A program made the translations under genes and the position numbers. The notes beneath the pieces are model-generated. The model did not search any database. It was given only the letters and a program-made list of their open reading frames with translations, and was not told where the DNA came from. Shown here piece after piece: positions 25,813 through 37,895 of a stretch of 64,000 nucleotides of DNA; within the stretch, counting starts at the first letter, position 1, and each line of letters starts with the position of its first letter. This DNA is from Zonotrichia leucophrys gambelii. Lineage: Eukaryota > Chordata > Aves > Passeriformes > Passerellidae. The stretch lies in NCBI RefSeq assembly GCF_028769735.1, contig NC_088169.1:45537229-45601228 (forward strand), written 5' to 3'.

Positions 25813-26419
25813 TGTTGTGATTTAATCCCTCTAGGCAGCTAAGCACCACAGAGCTGCTCATTCATCCACCAACAGTGGGATGAGAAAGAATGAGAAGCGG
25901 AAAAATCCAAAAAACATGTGGGTTGAAAAAATGCAAAAAACACGTGGGTTGCACTAAGGTAGTTTATCAGCTAAAAAAAAGCTGTGCATGCATGTAAAGA
26001 AAATAAGGAATAAATTCACTCCTTCCCCTCAAAAGTGTTAAACACTGTCCAGGAAAGAAGAGATCCGTCTTACATTATGATTACTTGGGAGGACAAATGG
26101 CGTCTGGAAATCCCCATGCTTTTCTCCTTCCCTGTAACTCCTGTTGATGAGCCTGACTTCACTTGATATGGAATATCCCTTTGTTCTGTTGGGTCACCTA
26201 TCCCAGCTCTGTCCCCTCCCAACTCCTTCTGTACTCCCAGATTCCTCACTGGTGAGGCAGTTTGAGGAGCAGGATAGGTCTTGATGCTGTATAAGCACTG
26301 CTCAAAAGTAGCTAAACCATTGATGTATCATCAGCATTGTTTTGGTAACAGACCCAAAACACAGCACCATGTGACCTACCATGAAGAAACTTAGCTCTAT
26401 CCCAGTTAAAATAAGAACA
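25813..26419 (-). mobile_element. Solo LTR of endogenous retrovirus, family B (about 607 bp)
   Basis: This matches the common songbird LTR whose sense strand begins TGT…GGC-TGGGATAGAG and ends …TTAAACCACAACA. Read on the plus strand here, it opens TGTTGTGATTTAATCCC, contains the GGCAGCTAAGCACCACA block (about 25835-25851), the CAGTGGGATGAG block (about 25872) and the ATGGAATATCCCTTTG block (about 26168), and ends CAGTTAAAATAAGAACA. No internal viral genes are present and no exact target duplication is seen. A short internal duplication of the ACATGTGGGTTG / ACACGTGGGTTG segment lies at about 25913-25951. The second copy of the family is at 58061-58656 on the other strand. Confidence 0.88.
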
Positions 26420-26550
26420 TGTTGGAAATATAAAATTAATCAGAAAAATATTATTATTTCATGTCATTGCATAGATTCAGAATTCACATAAACATACATA
26501 CTTCACAGTAACTCTGATGTTGTTGAGCTATCTAAAGTCCAGTCTGGCTT

Positions 26551-27224
26551 GTGTTGCCTTTTTTCCCAACCTGGAAATGAAACTCAAGATAATTTTATTA
26601 AGGAGGTTGTATAAAAGCAGATCTTTATTTGAAGGACTTCAGGGGCAGTTATGTAAAGATGTTCTCAAAAACCCACCCCTACAGGGATGAGTACACATTT
26701 ATAGGTTTTAGGAAATTAGCATCATTGATAAAAACACCAATTAGGAGGACAAGTGTTGCAATTCCCCCCTCGCCCCAGGTCAAGCTCCTTCTCTGGAGCC
26801 TCCCCTTTGGCAGTAGCTGTACTTTGTCTATGAGAATGTATCTTCAAGAGTTTTTTTTGGCCTTAGTTCCCAAGAAGAACCCAAGGTAGCACTGGGGCCT
26901 TGTAACCCCCATGGCTTGGAGCTCTGGAATTTTGTCTTTCTGCCTAAAGAAAGGCGTTGGAAAAGTAATGGGAAAACTAGCCACTAATACAATAGACTAT
27001 GGAGCTACAAATATATGTGCGAAGATTATAGAAAATATATCAAAGAAAAAAAGGCAGAACCCAAACTGGCATCCCTTGAAGCGAGATGCTGGTCTATTGA
27101 GTTACTGGATTACCAAAACAAACCCAGACCATCTTCTGTTGTAGGTGGCATAGCCTATGCTCAGTATCTCATGGCACAAGTCTCTGCCGTGCTGGAACGG
27201 TCCATATTTTCACTGAGGGTTTAG
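26551..27224 (-). mobile_element. LTR-like endogenous retroviral segment
   Basis: The segment resembles a songbird LTR read on the minus strand. An AATAAA signal (26624-26629, minus) lies about 75 bp from the proposed 3' terminus, which ends GGCAACACA (TGTGTTGCC on the plus strand at 26551). The stretch is moderately GC-rich, including CAAGCTCCTTCTCTGGAGCC near 26781. The 5' limit (right-hand side) is not determined; 27224 is only where the unusual composition fades. I found no target duplication. It lies 131 bp from the family B LTR in the same orientation, but the two are not similar. Confidence 0.6.
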
Positions 27225-27997
27225 TTTAATTTATTTCAAATCCCCTATTGTCTCTGATCAGTTTTCTTATTTTGCTTTTCATGTACATGTTCACCTCTCA
27301 TCTTTATACAGTTCCTTTGAGTTTAGTATTTAGCTTCCTTCTGTCAGCAAGTATAGTCTGTTATGCCACAGTCTTGAGCAGTGTTCTATAGGTCATAAAA
27401 ATTTCATCTTAAAAGAGATATGGGATGCCACCCAAATTAAACATAGTAATTTTCACTAATTTTCTCAGTTCTGCTTTGGTGCATCTAATTGGCAGAACTT
27501 TTTTATTTTGAAAACTTATACAGAAGTATATTACTTTCATCTATTTGGAGATTGCCTATTTTACTATAATTAACTTTGATGAAAGGATAAAATCAAACTA
27601 CAGCACGAACTTTCTCCCTTCACTACATTTTATTCCAAGTTCAGCATTGGTTTAGTACTACAGATTTCAAATATATGTCATTAAAGATGAATCAGGTTTA
27701 TTATTCTGAGCAGCTGTTTGAGACTGGAAAAATACCACATGACTTTCAAAACCTTATCTAGATGGGCTGGATTGCTAAGCAAAATAGAAAGCAACTTCCA
27801 TGCATGCATGCAGTGAAGACAGAAAGTCAAAGAGCTCAGTTCAGCTAGCTCTAAGAGTAACCATTAAATCTGCTGATTTAGGCTCTAAGGTGCAATATCA
27901 GATTTGCTGTTAAGTTCTGAAAAATTTTATCTGCATTCCTAAATTTCTCATGCAAACTAGTTTAATCCAATCAGCAATTTTCAGACCCTAGCCTTCA

Positions 27998-28697
27998 GAA
28001 AGGGCAAGGAACTACTTGCCTGTCAGGCTCAGCTCAATTCCCAGAGAGGCAACAGAGCTCCTCATCCTGAAGGACATCATCAAGCATATGGACAAGAAGA
28101 AGGTGATCAAGAGTAATCAGCAGGGATCCACCAAAGGGAAATCATGCCTGACCAACCTGATTGCCTTCTATGATAAGACAATTGGATGAACAGATGACGA
28201 GAGAGCACCAGGAGAGACATGGAGCTCCTGGAACAGCTCCAGCTGATGCCTATTAAGATAATTAGGGGACTGGAGCGTCTCATCCGTGAGGAAAGAGTGA
28301 AGGAGCTTGTGTTTCTTAGCCCACAGGAGATGACTGATAGGGGACATTATCAGAGTATACAAGTATCTGAAGGGAGGGTGGCAAGAGGAAGGACTCAGGC
28401 AGTAGGGGTGGTGACAAGCAATAGGACAAAAGGTAACAGGCAGAAACTGGAACATGTGAAGTTCCACTTTAACATGAGGACCAGTGTCAACATGACCATG
28501 TGCTGGAACAGATTGCCCAGAGAGATTTTGACGTCTCCCTCACTGGAGATACTAAAAAACCATCTGGATACAATCCTGTAGAAATGTGCTCTGGGATGAC
28601 CCTTCTTGAGCAGGGAATTTGGATCAGATGACCCACTGCAGTGCCTCCCAACCTGACTGTCCTGTGATTTTGTGACTCTGTGAATCTGTGATTCCAT
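27998..28697 (+). mobile_element. CR1 LINE fragment with internal deletion
   Basis: The left part (about 28007-28190) reads as one uninterrupted frame of about 60 codons from the CR1 ORF2 reverse transcriptase, including KVIKSNQQGSTKGKSCLTNL, close to the usual HGFTKGKSCLTNLIAFYD motif. Just after FYDKTIG the sequence jumps to the far C-terminal/3' UTR part: 'GGACTGGAGCGTCTC…' near 28268, 'AATAGGACAAAAGGTAAC' near 28420, 'TGCTGGAACAGATTGCCCAGAGAG' near 28500, and a tail of GTGATTTTGTGACTCTGTG units ending near 28697. Several hundred bases of ORF2 are therefore missing. The fragment cannot encode a working protein. Confidence 0.92.
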
Positions 28698-28794
28698 GAT
28701 GTGTTTTCTCTCTAAAACTCATTTCAGTTTTGCATATACTATATATATAGCTGCTCTTAATAAATAGATATCTTTTTGGACCTGTCTACACTAC

Positions 28795-29365
28795 TGGCCT
28801 AGGTTACAATGTTAATATATATTCTATCCCATCCTCAAGAGCTGCTGAAACCAGGAGGAGCATTGTTTCTTCCTTACCTCCTGTTAATGGGCCCATCAAT
28901 GCCTTTCCACATGACTCAGAGATAATTCCCTCCAGGAGCCATTTCTGTTTAATGTACCCACCACATGACTCACAGAATGACAACAGCCCATTGTGAGATG
29001 CTGCGCTCAGGAGGGAGGAGCTAAGCATCCCTACCTGGATATAATCTGGGATTTGGGATGCAGCAGTCTTTCCACTGGATTCCCAGAGGAATGGCTGACT
29101 TTTCCACTGGCTTGTCAAAGGAAGACTACACCCTTTCTACAGGATCACTGCTCCAATAGAACCACATCTGCCACTCCAGGAGGACTGCTGCCACCAATCC
29201 AACTGGACTGCTTCCAACACCCTGACCAACAGGGTGTCAGGCTGTATTCTGACTTTTTCAGTGGTTTTTCTGCTGTGCTATTGCATGTATTTTGGTTTTC
29301 CTTTTCCTAATAAACTATATTTTTTATTTGGAGTCTCCCACTGATTTTGCTTTCAAGCCAGAACA
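28795..29365 (+). mobile_element. Solo LTR of endogenous retrovirus (about 570 bp)
   Basis: The segment is recognised as a songbird LTR by its overall sequence and signal order. A TATA-like GGATATAATC lies at about 29037-29046, AATAAA at 29309-29314 and a CA end at 29365 (…AGCCAGAACA). The start is uncertain, either TGGCCTAGG at 28795 or TGTTAATA at 28810. The first is flanked by ACTAC, which resembles ACTAT after the 3' end (four of five bases), so it is preferred. The middle contains CT-rich GACTGCTGCCACC-type blocks near 29185. No viral genes adjoin it. It begins about 98 bp after the CR1 tail. Confidence 0.8.
29037..29046 (+). promoter_or_regulatory. TATA-like box of the LTR
   Basis: GGATATAATC lies in the middle of the LTR, about 265 bp before the AATAAA signal, where U3 promoters usually place a TATA box. 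Activity cannot be judged from sequence. Confidence 0.5.
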
Positions 29366-29370
29366 ACTAT

Positions 29371-32300
29371 TGAGTAAGTCTCTGGAAAAACTAGAAAGCA
29401 TTTTCCCACCAGGTCTATGGGAACATGCACAAAATTTTCTTATTTTTGTTTAAACACATAAGCAGTATTAACATTCTAAAAAACAAAACAAAAGCCAACA
29501 GCCAAGGTAATATGTCACTGTGATAGTATAAAGTTATCTAGCAGTAATATAGCATTAATGATAATTTCCTAGTAAATAACAAATTAGTCAGACAGAAGGA
29601 ATTCACTATATGGGAAATTTAAATTATGATACTTATTATGTTTTTCAAAGTTGCGTTCCTAGTATTTTGTCTGAGATATGTAAATAGAAATAAAGTATCT
29701 GTAAAAGGTAGAGGAAGTAACAGATCAAATCAAGGGACAGACGTGGGACTGCTTCAGTGTGCTATTATTTCCTCCAAAAGCTGTAGGCTTTAGTAAACTG
29801 AAAAAAAGGCTGCCAGACTATATTGATTTGATACTTCAAAAGGTACTGGAGTACATTCAGTGTAAACAAGAAGTCTGCCAGAGTATTTGTAGGATGGAAT
29901 ATTGCATTTACTTGATTAAATTTTGTTCAGTGTTACTCCTCCCATAAAATCACTGATTTTGGTTCAGATAAGGGTTAGGCTGATTTAACATTATAAGAAA
30001 CATCTAAAAGATATTCTTTCTGATATTAGAAGTACATTGAACACATTTTTTGTAAGATACTGACAAATTTTAAGCTGTAACAGAAATCAAAATATTTTTA
30101 AAAAGTAATAAATAGATTTCTAGAACCATGCCAGCCTTAGTTTTAGATGCAGTGTCTAGACATGAGAGATTGTCAGTGTCAATAAAACCAGAATGAAAAG
30201 TGAATCAATAAAGCTTATGCTTGAGCTCAAGCATTTATTTAAAATATTCTAAGGGGATGGATTTGATCTATACTGAATTTACAAATAAATTTTATAAGGA
30301 AACCTATGGTTTCCTTAAATACCTACATATATCTCAACTGCCTAAGGATATGTACTAGAACATAATTGTCATTCTCCTGGGTAATTTTTTTTCCTGTTCT
30401 GTTCATGAATGATAAATAAGCATCTTTGGATAAATCAGGTATTTACTGCTTAAATGGTATTCCTCCTGAGGGAAAGGAGATACCACACTTGTAGTTACAG
30501 CTAAGAATATATATGTATTCCCTCAAAGATAAATTAAGGCAAACTAAATAAGAGAAACTTTGATAAATTAACCAATTTGATGTTGAAAAGATATCAGTAT
30601 TAGTGACAGCATTTCAAGCTTCCTTGCATGAATTTCTAAATATAATTCTACTATATCTCCAGGAAGACCAACTGAAAAAAATAAGAACTATATGTCTGAA
30701 TTACTCCAGGTTTTGCTCAAAAGACAAAAAAGAGCATTAAAAGTCTTCCATTTAAAATAAAAATATCAGCTATTTTCCACAGCTATAATATTAATCTTGC
30801 ATGTCTGTTTACTCACTTATTTTATTAACTATTCTTTATGCTTTTGAAGGCATAAATAAGTAGATAAAACTTCCCCCCGACAGGAATTCTTGCAAGAACA
30901 ATCTAATAAGGTTAGCTGGAATTACAGATACCTGTTACAATAAATTAATGTATATGTATAGAAATTTTAACAACTGTTGGATTTTCCTTTGATTTGCTTG
31001 TATATGCATGGACTTACATGTGTGAATTAAGACCTTTCTGTGTGCCAGAAAGCCTTTGATGTCACCAGCAGTTATTGTAAGATTTTTCTGTTAGCCTGGT
31101 TTGTACAATGTAAACTCTTCAAGGGAATGCAGTGCTTTAGCTTTAGAACATTGAGAATGTGCTACAGCTAAGATACTGACTGCTTAAGGTTACTCAGACG
31201 CTGCTTTACAATTTGGGCATACTCTTAGAAAAAATTGAATATCATTTTAGTGTCAGGGTTGCTGACCACCAAAAAGGAAAAAAAGACTGAAACTAAACTA
31301 AATTAGTTTGCAGATACTTTCCTAGTAATGCTTAAAACAGTAAACACCTATATGAATGCTTGTAAGACAGAAGTGGTGCAGAAGTGAAAGAAAATCTGCT
31401 TATTCTATTTACAGGAAGCCCTTTGCAGATATCTCCCAGTCTGTCTTGTTTTAATGACCTGTTGTGTGTTCTTTCTGATGAGGTAACAATTGGGGTTTCT
31501 TCTTACATCATCCAGCTTGAACTGTTTTTAATGTTCATCAATGCAGACATTCTTGAAAAGCTGATGTCACAGAATACACTCAGGATTGCTTCTCAGAATG
31601 CACGTTCAAGTAGTACTGAATCTTAAATCATATCCTTTCTCCCATTATTTTTGGAAGAGCTTGTTAATTTCCTACAGTGTATATCTTTGAGTTCTTCTAG
31701 TGTACCACAAAAATGTAGTCTTTCATCTAAAATTTCCTCCATTCTTGTTGTGCTACAAAGTAGATGTTAATTAACATTTTTTTGTCAGAACTGGAAGGGC
31801 AGTCACTGGCACTTAAGTAACAAGTAAGCCTGCATGTCAATGCAGTATAAACTATTTTTTTTCCCTTTTGGTGATGCTTGTTGTGTTTCACTATTAAATG
31901 TGTCTTGCACCAAACTGTGCATTACACTGTAGAAAGACTAAATAACGTAAATGTAACTAATTCATAACTACTTTCTGAATGAGTATGTTTCTATTGCTCA
32001 GGAAAATCAGTACTGAGACTACTCTTTGACCATAAATTAAATGGCACATTCTAGCCACATTTACACTATAAAAGCTTGGTCATGGGTCTTTCCTGTGGCT
32101 TTTTTGTGGCTCTCCAGTTTTAATATGTATCAACAGAAACATCAACAGCACTCAGGAAAACTCTGGTATCTTGAGAGTGATACAGAAAACTGTAAATTTT
32201 CTCTTACAGTAACATCAATCCAGCATCTCATAGACAGGTTTTGGGCAATATAAGCAGTACAATAGCATTCTGTACGTCACCTAAAAGTGCAAAAGATGTA

Positions 32301-33599
32301 CTAGACACTTTCTTCACAGTTTCAGTGCAAAGAAATAGGAAATATGATTGCTGAAAAGCTACTGTTCTCTTGTTAAGACTAAATGAGGAACCCTCCCTTA
32401 ATACTCTTCTCCCTCCTTTTTCCCAAGCTTCTTTTTCCTTGATCTGCCTCAGTCATCCCCTTTCAGTGCCTTTATGCTTTGTCCAAAACACCCCATAAGC
32501 CTACAATATCCCCACAATGTCCTTAAACATTCTTCTGTAAATTTCCACACAATTCTCAAATGCTCTTACTCCTGTATACCAAAAATCTCAAGTCCTCATA
32601 AGCAATGAACCTCTAGTCTGCAAAGAGTTCTGTGAAGAGAAGCTTTTTGGTTGACTACTACTGTGTGGACTCACATCAGGGACAATAATCTTATTCACCT
32701 TTGTTAGTCTTAGACCAGCTGGTTCCACATGGTCCATTTGCCTTGATTAGATTACTGAATTTTCTCCACCTGCCACTGTTTATCTGACCTTTACCGGATC
32801 TTTGTATTTTTTTCCCTTAGCAATGTAACCTAATACTATTTTTCTAAGGATTAAACCTAATCTATAATAATTCCTCTGTTTAACTAAAGAAAATTAAACC
32901 AGCCATCCAAAAAGCAAACAAAATAAAGTCTTTTGAAAGAAAGTCCTCAACACAGAAAAAGCCTCTGAGGAATAAATATATCCACAAACCCTATAAGCTG
33001 TCTTTTCACATTCCTATTAGGTTTGGCAGACTAGGTGTAACGTGCTGTTCCAAACCCTAAATCACCCAGTCTTTAGATGTTGAGGTTTACAACCTTGACA
33101 AGGGTCCAAAGGGGAAGCTAATAACACAGAATTTTCTGATCTGTATTCTGCAAATTTTGGGAATTGTCCATCTGAGGTACAAGATTTTATTAACTAAACA
33201 CAGATATTTAATTTAGGATGTGATGAACTGTGCTGTGAAAGACAATATAATGCATATCATCCTAAAGCAAATGTTCATTTTTTTTGGAAGATTTTTTTCC
33301 CAAGAGGGCCACTTCCTCTTTACTGACTGAAAACAGAACCAAATGCAAATTAGCAGCTGAAATTTAGATTTCTAGTACTGGTTCAGATGCTATGCAGCAT
33401 CTGAGAAGATTGTAAGCTCTATTAAAAAAATATCAATAAGGAATACAGGAAGGCATCAAATACTAACAAGGCATTCAAGAAGCTGTCAAAAGGGCCGTTT
33501 CTACACAAATTGCACACTAGTTTTTCTTTTGGATAGGGTCCAAGTGCAGCATAATAGCAGTTTTGACAGAGTTCTGTGGAGAGGGAGTCTAAGTCAGTA
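29371..33599. other. Gene-free AT-rich unique DNA
   Basis: No gene or mobile element is recognised. A pyrimidine-rich stretch lies at about 32388-32470. An 18-bp perfect palindrome (ATGCTTGAGCTCAAGCAT) is at 30217-30234. Open frames are at most about 80 codons with no domains. Confidence 0.6.
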
Positions 33600-34035
33600 A
33601 GTTGCAGCTCTGCTGAGACAGATCTTGGTGGACAGTAAGTTAAACAGAAGGAAATGATGTGCCTTAGTGGTCACGAAGGAGCAGCAAACCAGCCTGCATG
33701 ATGAGGGAAGCAAGTATTCCTCCTTACCTGGCACTCATTAGCTGCATCAAGAATACCAAATCTGGTTTTGAGCTTACCAGTGCATGAAGGCAGCTGATCG
33801 CCTGGAGTGGGTTCACTGGAGAGCCAGCCATGCAGTCAGGGTCTGGAGCATTTGCACCGTGAGGAAATGCTAATGTACAAACTGGTTTAAACTGGAGAAG
33901 GCTGTGAGAGAACTGAAGAGTGGTTTCCCAAAATGTAAAGGGAGGTTACTGGCAGTGTGAGGCTCTTTATACTGAAATGAATAGTGAGGGAGCAAGAGGC
34001 CGTGGCCACAAATTGAAAGAGGAGGTTGTGACTTG
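33600..34035 (+). mobile_element. CR1 LINE fragment, old and diverged
   Basis: A diverged stretch of the C-terminal ORF2 region can be followed in order: 'GATCTTGGTGGACAGTAAGTT' (about 33621; the consensus codes for DLG-VLVD-KL), 'GGAGCAGCAAACCAGCC' (33678), 'TACCTGGCACTCATTAGC' (33725), 'GGTCTGGAGCATTTGC' (33840), 'ACTGGAGAAGGCTGTGAG' (33892) and 'GAGGCCGTGGCCACAAATTG' (33998). Many frame disruptions are present. The 3' UTR and tail are missing. Assignment rests on the order of the matching blocks. Confidence 0.72.
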
Positions 34036-37000
34036 GTGTAATGAAAAAGAGGTCTGTGTGACAATAATTAAGAACTTGAAAAAGGAGGAGCTTAGTTGAG
34101 CATGAGGATGAGGCAGAGAAGTGTTGTTTTAAATATTGAGTTATATTAATTGACATAATTTGGATTAATTTTCCCTTACTTAAATGTGTTTTGCCCATGA
34201 CAGTAATTGGTGAGGATTCTCCCTGTCTTTATCTTATCTTAACAGCTTTTCATCTTGTTTTCTTCCCCTGTCCTTTTGAAGGAGTAATTAAAATGGCTGG
34301 GTCGGGTTCTGGGAACTGTAAAAGGCTAAGCTCCCACATTAAATTACATAAATAGAATACAGAAGCCTATTTTCCTATTCCTACTTATCAATATATTAGG
34401 TGCTTTGACATATTGAGTAATTAACAAAACCCAGAATAACAGGGAAGAAACAAACCACATCCATCACCAAAGAGTATAGATGAGCTTTTCAGTATCTTAG
34501 GCACATGCACTCATTCTTGTTTGTGTTTCATGGGCTCCAAGGCTATTTTAAACATATTTAAACTAACTTCAGTACATTACTCCCAAAATATTTGTATTTA
34601 ATTTCATCCTTTTTATATTTCAGTTGGGAGAATTTAGGACAAATTCTGTCTTTTCTTCAGGACAAACTATCTAAGTTTTCTGAAAATACTTCAGTCCCTG
34701 AAAACAAAAAATAAGTGCTTTATTGGGATAATGTTATTCTGAATGGCTGCCAATATTTAAACTCTATATATTGGAGGAAAATAGACTTTAACCTTACTGA
34801 ATGGCCAGCCTATAAAATTTTCAGTAGTAACTGCATTGCATATTAGGAGCATAATCACTTCCATCACTACTGTTATGTGAACAATTTGAAAATAATAATA
34901 CTGGCAAGAAATAAGCTCTGTGAGTAGTGCACTGTGAATATCTGGAGTACAGGGAATCCTTATTGGTTAGAGAGATAGATTCCCTAGGTTTTTTCCAATT
35001 TTCAAGTACGAGCAGTTGATACTACCTCATTATTTCAGGTAATGTGACTTAAATTCTGTATGTCAGTGGCTCTGTTTCGTGTAGTCCTTTGTGCTAACTC
35101 ATCACAAAATAGGACATATGATGGACTGTCCAAAACTATAGAGAATTCTGAGTATGTTCAGTGAAATAATGTTCCCCTGAGAGAATTGTACAGGACAAAA
35201 TAAGCAAAAAGTATGTAAGAATAAGCAAAAAAATTGAGGTTCATACTACTGGAAATTTTGCTTGTGGAAAGAACTTAATGAGTGTTTCAATCTCAGCATA
35301 AAAATCTTCAAATAGTGGGTAGTAAGAATTAGATTCAAATCAGCAAAATTTTAATGATAGAAAATATATCATGAACATAATGAGATATGGATTGATTTTA
35401 TGGTCACTTGGTGGGATAGGCAATCATGGAAGGAAGTTCAATTCATCAGTATGTGTAAGGAATGACAGATCTCAACTTGAGCATTTAACAAGCAACTGGG
35501 AAGAGTTCTATGTTTGCCCACCAAAGTGTGACACTTAAAAAAGTTTCCTGGCTTTAAGACATTGTGCTTGTGCCCTGGTGTCAGTGGGAAGGAATCACTG
35601 AAGTAGAATAAATGCACTGTCTTGTTTTTTTTTTAATGCTTATCAAAAAAACTAAGTGCTGAATAAAACTGGATGCAGCTATCTCCTCTCACTGATCACA
35701 AAGAAACACGAGAAGGGTATTTTAAATTAGACACACTGTATTATGCTGTGGAAATGAGATGGCATGCTGGAAAAAATGAAGAGATTAAGTAAAGGAGAGG
35801 ATGAAGATGACTGTAATTTTCCATACTTTAATTTGCTATTATTGAAACCACTTTGATGGCTATTTTCTATTAAGAAAGGAAGAAAGTTAGGTAAAAGGAG
35901 CACTGCATAGCTGAAGTTTTATGGTGAAGTCTTACTTCCTTTCACAACTCCGTTGACAGAAGAGTCATGCTTAATTTAAGTGATAAGAGGATTCTAACAA
36001 ATATAAACTTAGGAGTGGCGTGGCATCATAGTTAAGGTGAAAGTGCAGCGTGCTGACTAAACGGACCTGGATGTTAAAATATTTTAGTCACAAATATCTG
36101 AAATTTTATGAAGTACATGACACTCTTATTCAACAGGAGATACAACATGGTCCAAAAGTTGGGTGGGTTGTGGTAGAGGCTTTATCCATGCTTTATGTGG
36201 TGCTGGGCTAGGATCTGACTTCTGTGAAAGACCTTGGGAACCCGGGTTACAGGACTGGGATCCCAGTTTTGTGTGTGTCCTGTTCACAGCCACTCAGTGC
36301 CTAACAAACAGGTGCCAGTAATGGTTTCCTCTGGAACATTCTAGACATGTTCAAAACTTTCACAATGATTGATATGTTTGCATCTTTCATAGCAACCAGT
36401 GCTTAGCAGTGTGTTTATGTGCAAGGTACTCCCCCATCATTATGACTAAACTGTGCCCTTGTCCTGTAGGTCTAACTAAAATTATGCTCGCAGCATTGTC
36501 AACCAGACCTATTTTATGCTATCTGCACACAGTGTGTGAGTGAGGAATACTAAGCAGAACAAATATGTGTAAATACATATCACATGAAAAGAAAACTACA
36601 GATTTTCTTGTTTAATTTAATCTCAGTATAATACAAAATTTTGGAACATTTTGTTACATTTTCTATTAAATTGCTAGTCTTTAAAGAAGGACTACCTGCA
36701 AACAAGCAATTTAATAGAAAATGTAACAACATTTAATATCTATTTATAGAGTGAAAAGGAGAGGAAATCCTGATATTTGATGGAAAAATTAAGCAAAAAT
36801 AGGACAATTAATAATTAAGAATCTCAGACTCTCAAAATATTATATTAACTCTGTATTACTATTTCATTTAACATAAAAGTTCTGGATGTAGAATATTAAC
36901 TAATAGCAGATCATGAAAGGGTATTTGTGGTTGTTTTTCTTTCACCATGATGATAAAAAATATAAGGTTACCTTATTTTGAGACAGAGAAGCATGAATAT

Positions 37001-37255
37001 TCCTTAAAAAGAAGTAGGGATTTAAAAAAAAAAATAACCAAACCAAAACAAAAACCCTGCACATATTTCTTAATGACACTTTTCAATAAAAGAAAAATTT
37101 AAATTGGAGAACAGATAAAATACTTTAAAGTAATATGTAGGAATAGGTATATCCTTTTATTGGAAAAGGCCAAACCACTCGAAGTACTTATCTCAGAAAA
37201 ATAAAGGAGGAGGCTTCTGACTAGTACACACAGATTTTCGTGGTTACCCAGTGCA
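34036..37255. other. Gene-free AT-rich unique DNA
   Basis: No gene is recognised. A somewhat GC-richer patch at about 36150-36340 matches no repeat I know. A perfect 25-bp inverted repeat lies at 36651-36729. Confidence 0.6.
36651..36729. repeat. Perfect 25-bp inverted repeat (hairpin, 29-nt loop)
   Basis: The arm at 36651-36675 is exactly complementary to the arm at 36705-36729, separated by 29 nt (36676-36704). The loop itself contains AGTC…GGACT and could pair further. The arm starts TTGTTACATT and ends AAATTGCT. It sits alone in unique AT-rich DNA, with no terminal duplication that would make it a clear transposon. Confidence 0.9.
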
Positions 37256-37313
37256 GGACCAGGAGTTGTGAACCTTGTGGGTCTCTTTGAACTCAGAATA
37301 TTCTATGATTCTC
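37256..37313 (+). mobile_element. CR1 LINE, extreme 3' end
   Basis: CAGGACCAGGAGTTG, GAACCTTGTGGGTCTCTTTGAACTC and ATATTCTATGATTCTC follow the order of the CR1 3' terminus. The end at ATTCTATGATTCTC is the typical tail. Only about 60 bp remain, and it lies just upstream of a second CR1 piece. Confidence 0.7.
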
Positions 37314-37369
37314 TTTTTCTTTGACTCCACTCTAATTAGTGCTGATGACATTCACCTGCATCATTGTGT

Positions 37370-37895
37370 CAGAGCCTGGGCTTCGCAGTGCAAGTACGAT
37401 ATGGACTTACTGGAGTTTGTGCATCATGGGGCCACAAAGATAGGGCACTGGAGCATCTTCCATATCAGACAGGATTGAGGGAATGGTTCTTGTTAAGCTT
37501 GCAGCAAATAATGTTTAGGGATGGGTTTAACAAAATGTTTAAAAACCTGATGAACAGAGTAGAAAAGGGTGAGAGATGCTCCTCTTGCTCAGTAGTGCTC
37601 ACAACAACTAGAGGCAGTAATCATAAGGTAGAAAATAAAATTAAATTAAATCTGAGGAATAAAGGTTTTTTTAGTGTTTTGTTGTGTTGGTTTTTTTTTT
37701 TTTTTTTTAATTGTAACAGTGGCTGAGCACTGGAACTGGTTATCCAAAGAGGCTGTTGGAGTCTTTGTCCTTGCTGAATCTTAAAACTCAACCAGATATT
37801 TTCTTGAATGCTGCTGTAGCTGCCCCTGCTTGATCAAGATCTGTTGAACTAGAGAGTCTCAAGAAGTTAATTCCAGATTCAATGATTCTGTGAAT
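37370..37895 (+). mobile_element. CR1 LINE, ORF2 C-terminus plus 3' UTR
   Basis: Diverged but collinear CR1 blocks can be seen: 'GATATGGACTTACTGGAG' (37398), 'GGGGCCACAAAGATAGGGCACTGGAGCATCTTCC' (37427-37460), 'CAGTAGTGCTCACAAC' (37591), 'CACTGGAACTGGTTATCCAAAGAGGCTGTTGGAGTCT' (37728-37764), 'GCCCCTGCTTGATCAAGATC' (37825) and the tail 'CAATGATTCTGTGAAT' (37880). An 18-nt T run at 37692-37709 expands the middle. Not coding. Confidence 0.85.
37692..37709. repeat. Poly(T) run inside CR1
   Basis: This 18-nt T run sits where the CR1 consensus has a shorter AACTTTTTT-type stretch, so it looks like local slippage inside the element. Confidence 0.85.

Noticed and set aside
36150..36340. GC-richer patch that might be an old repeat or exon
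   Set aside because: No reading frame, splice pair or repeat family could be recognised.
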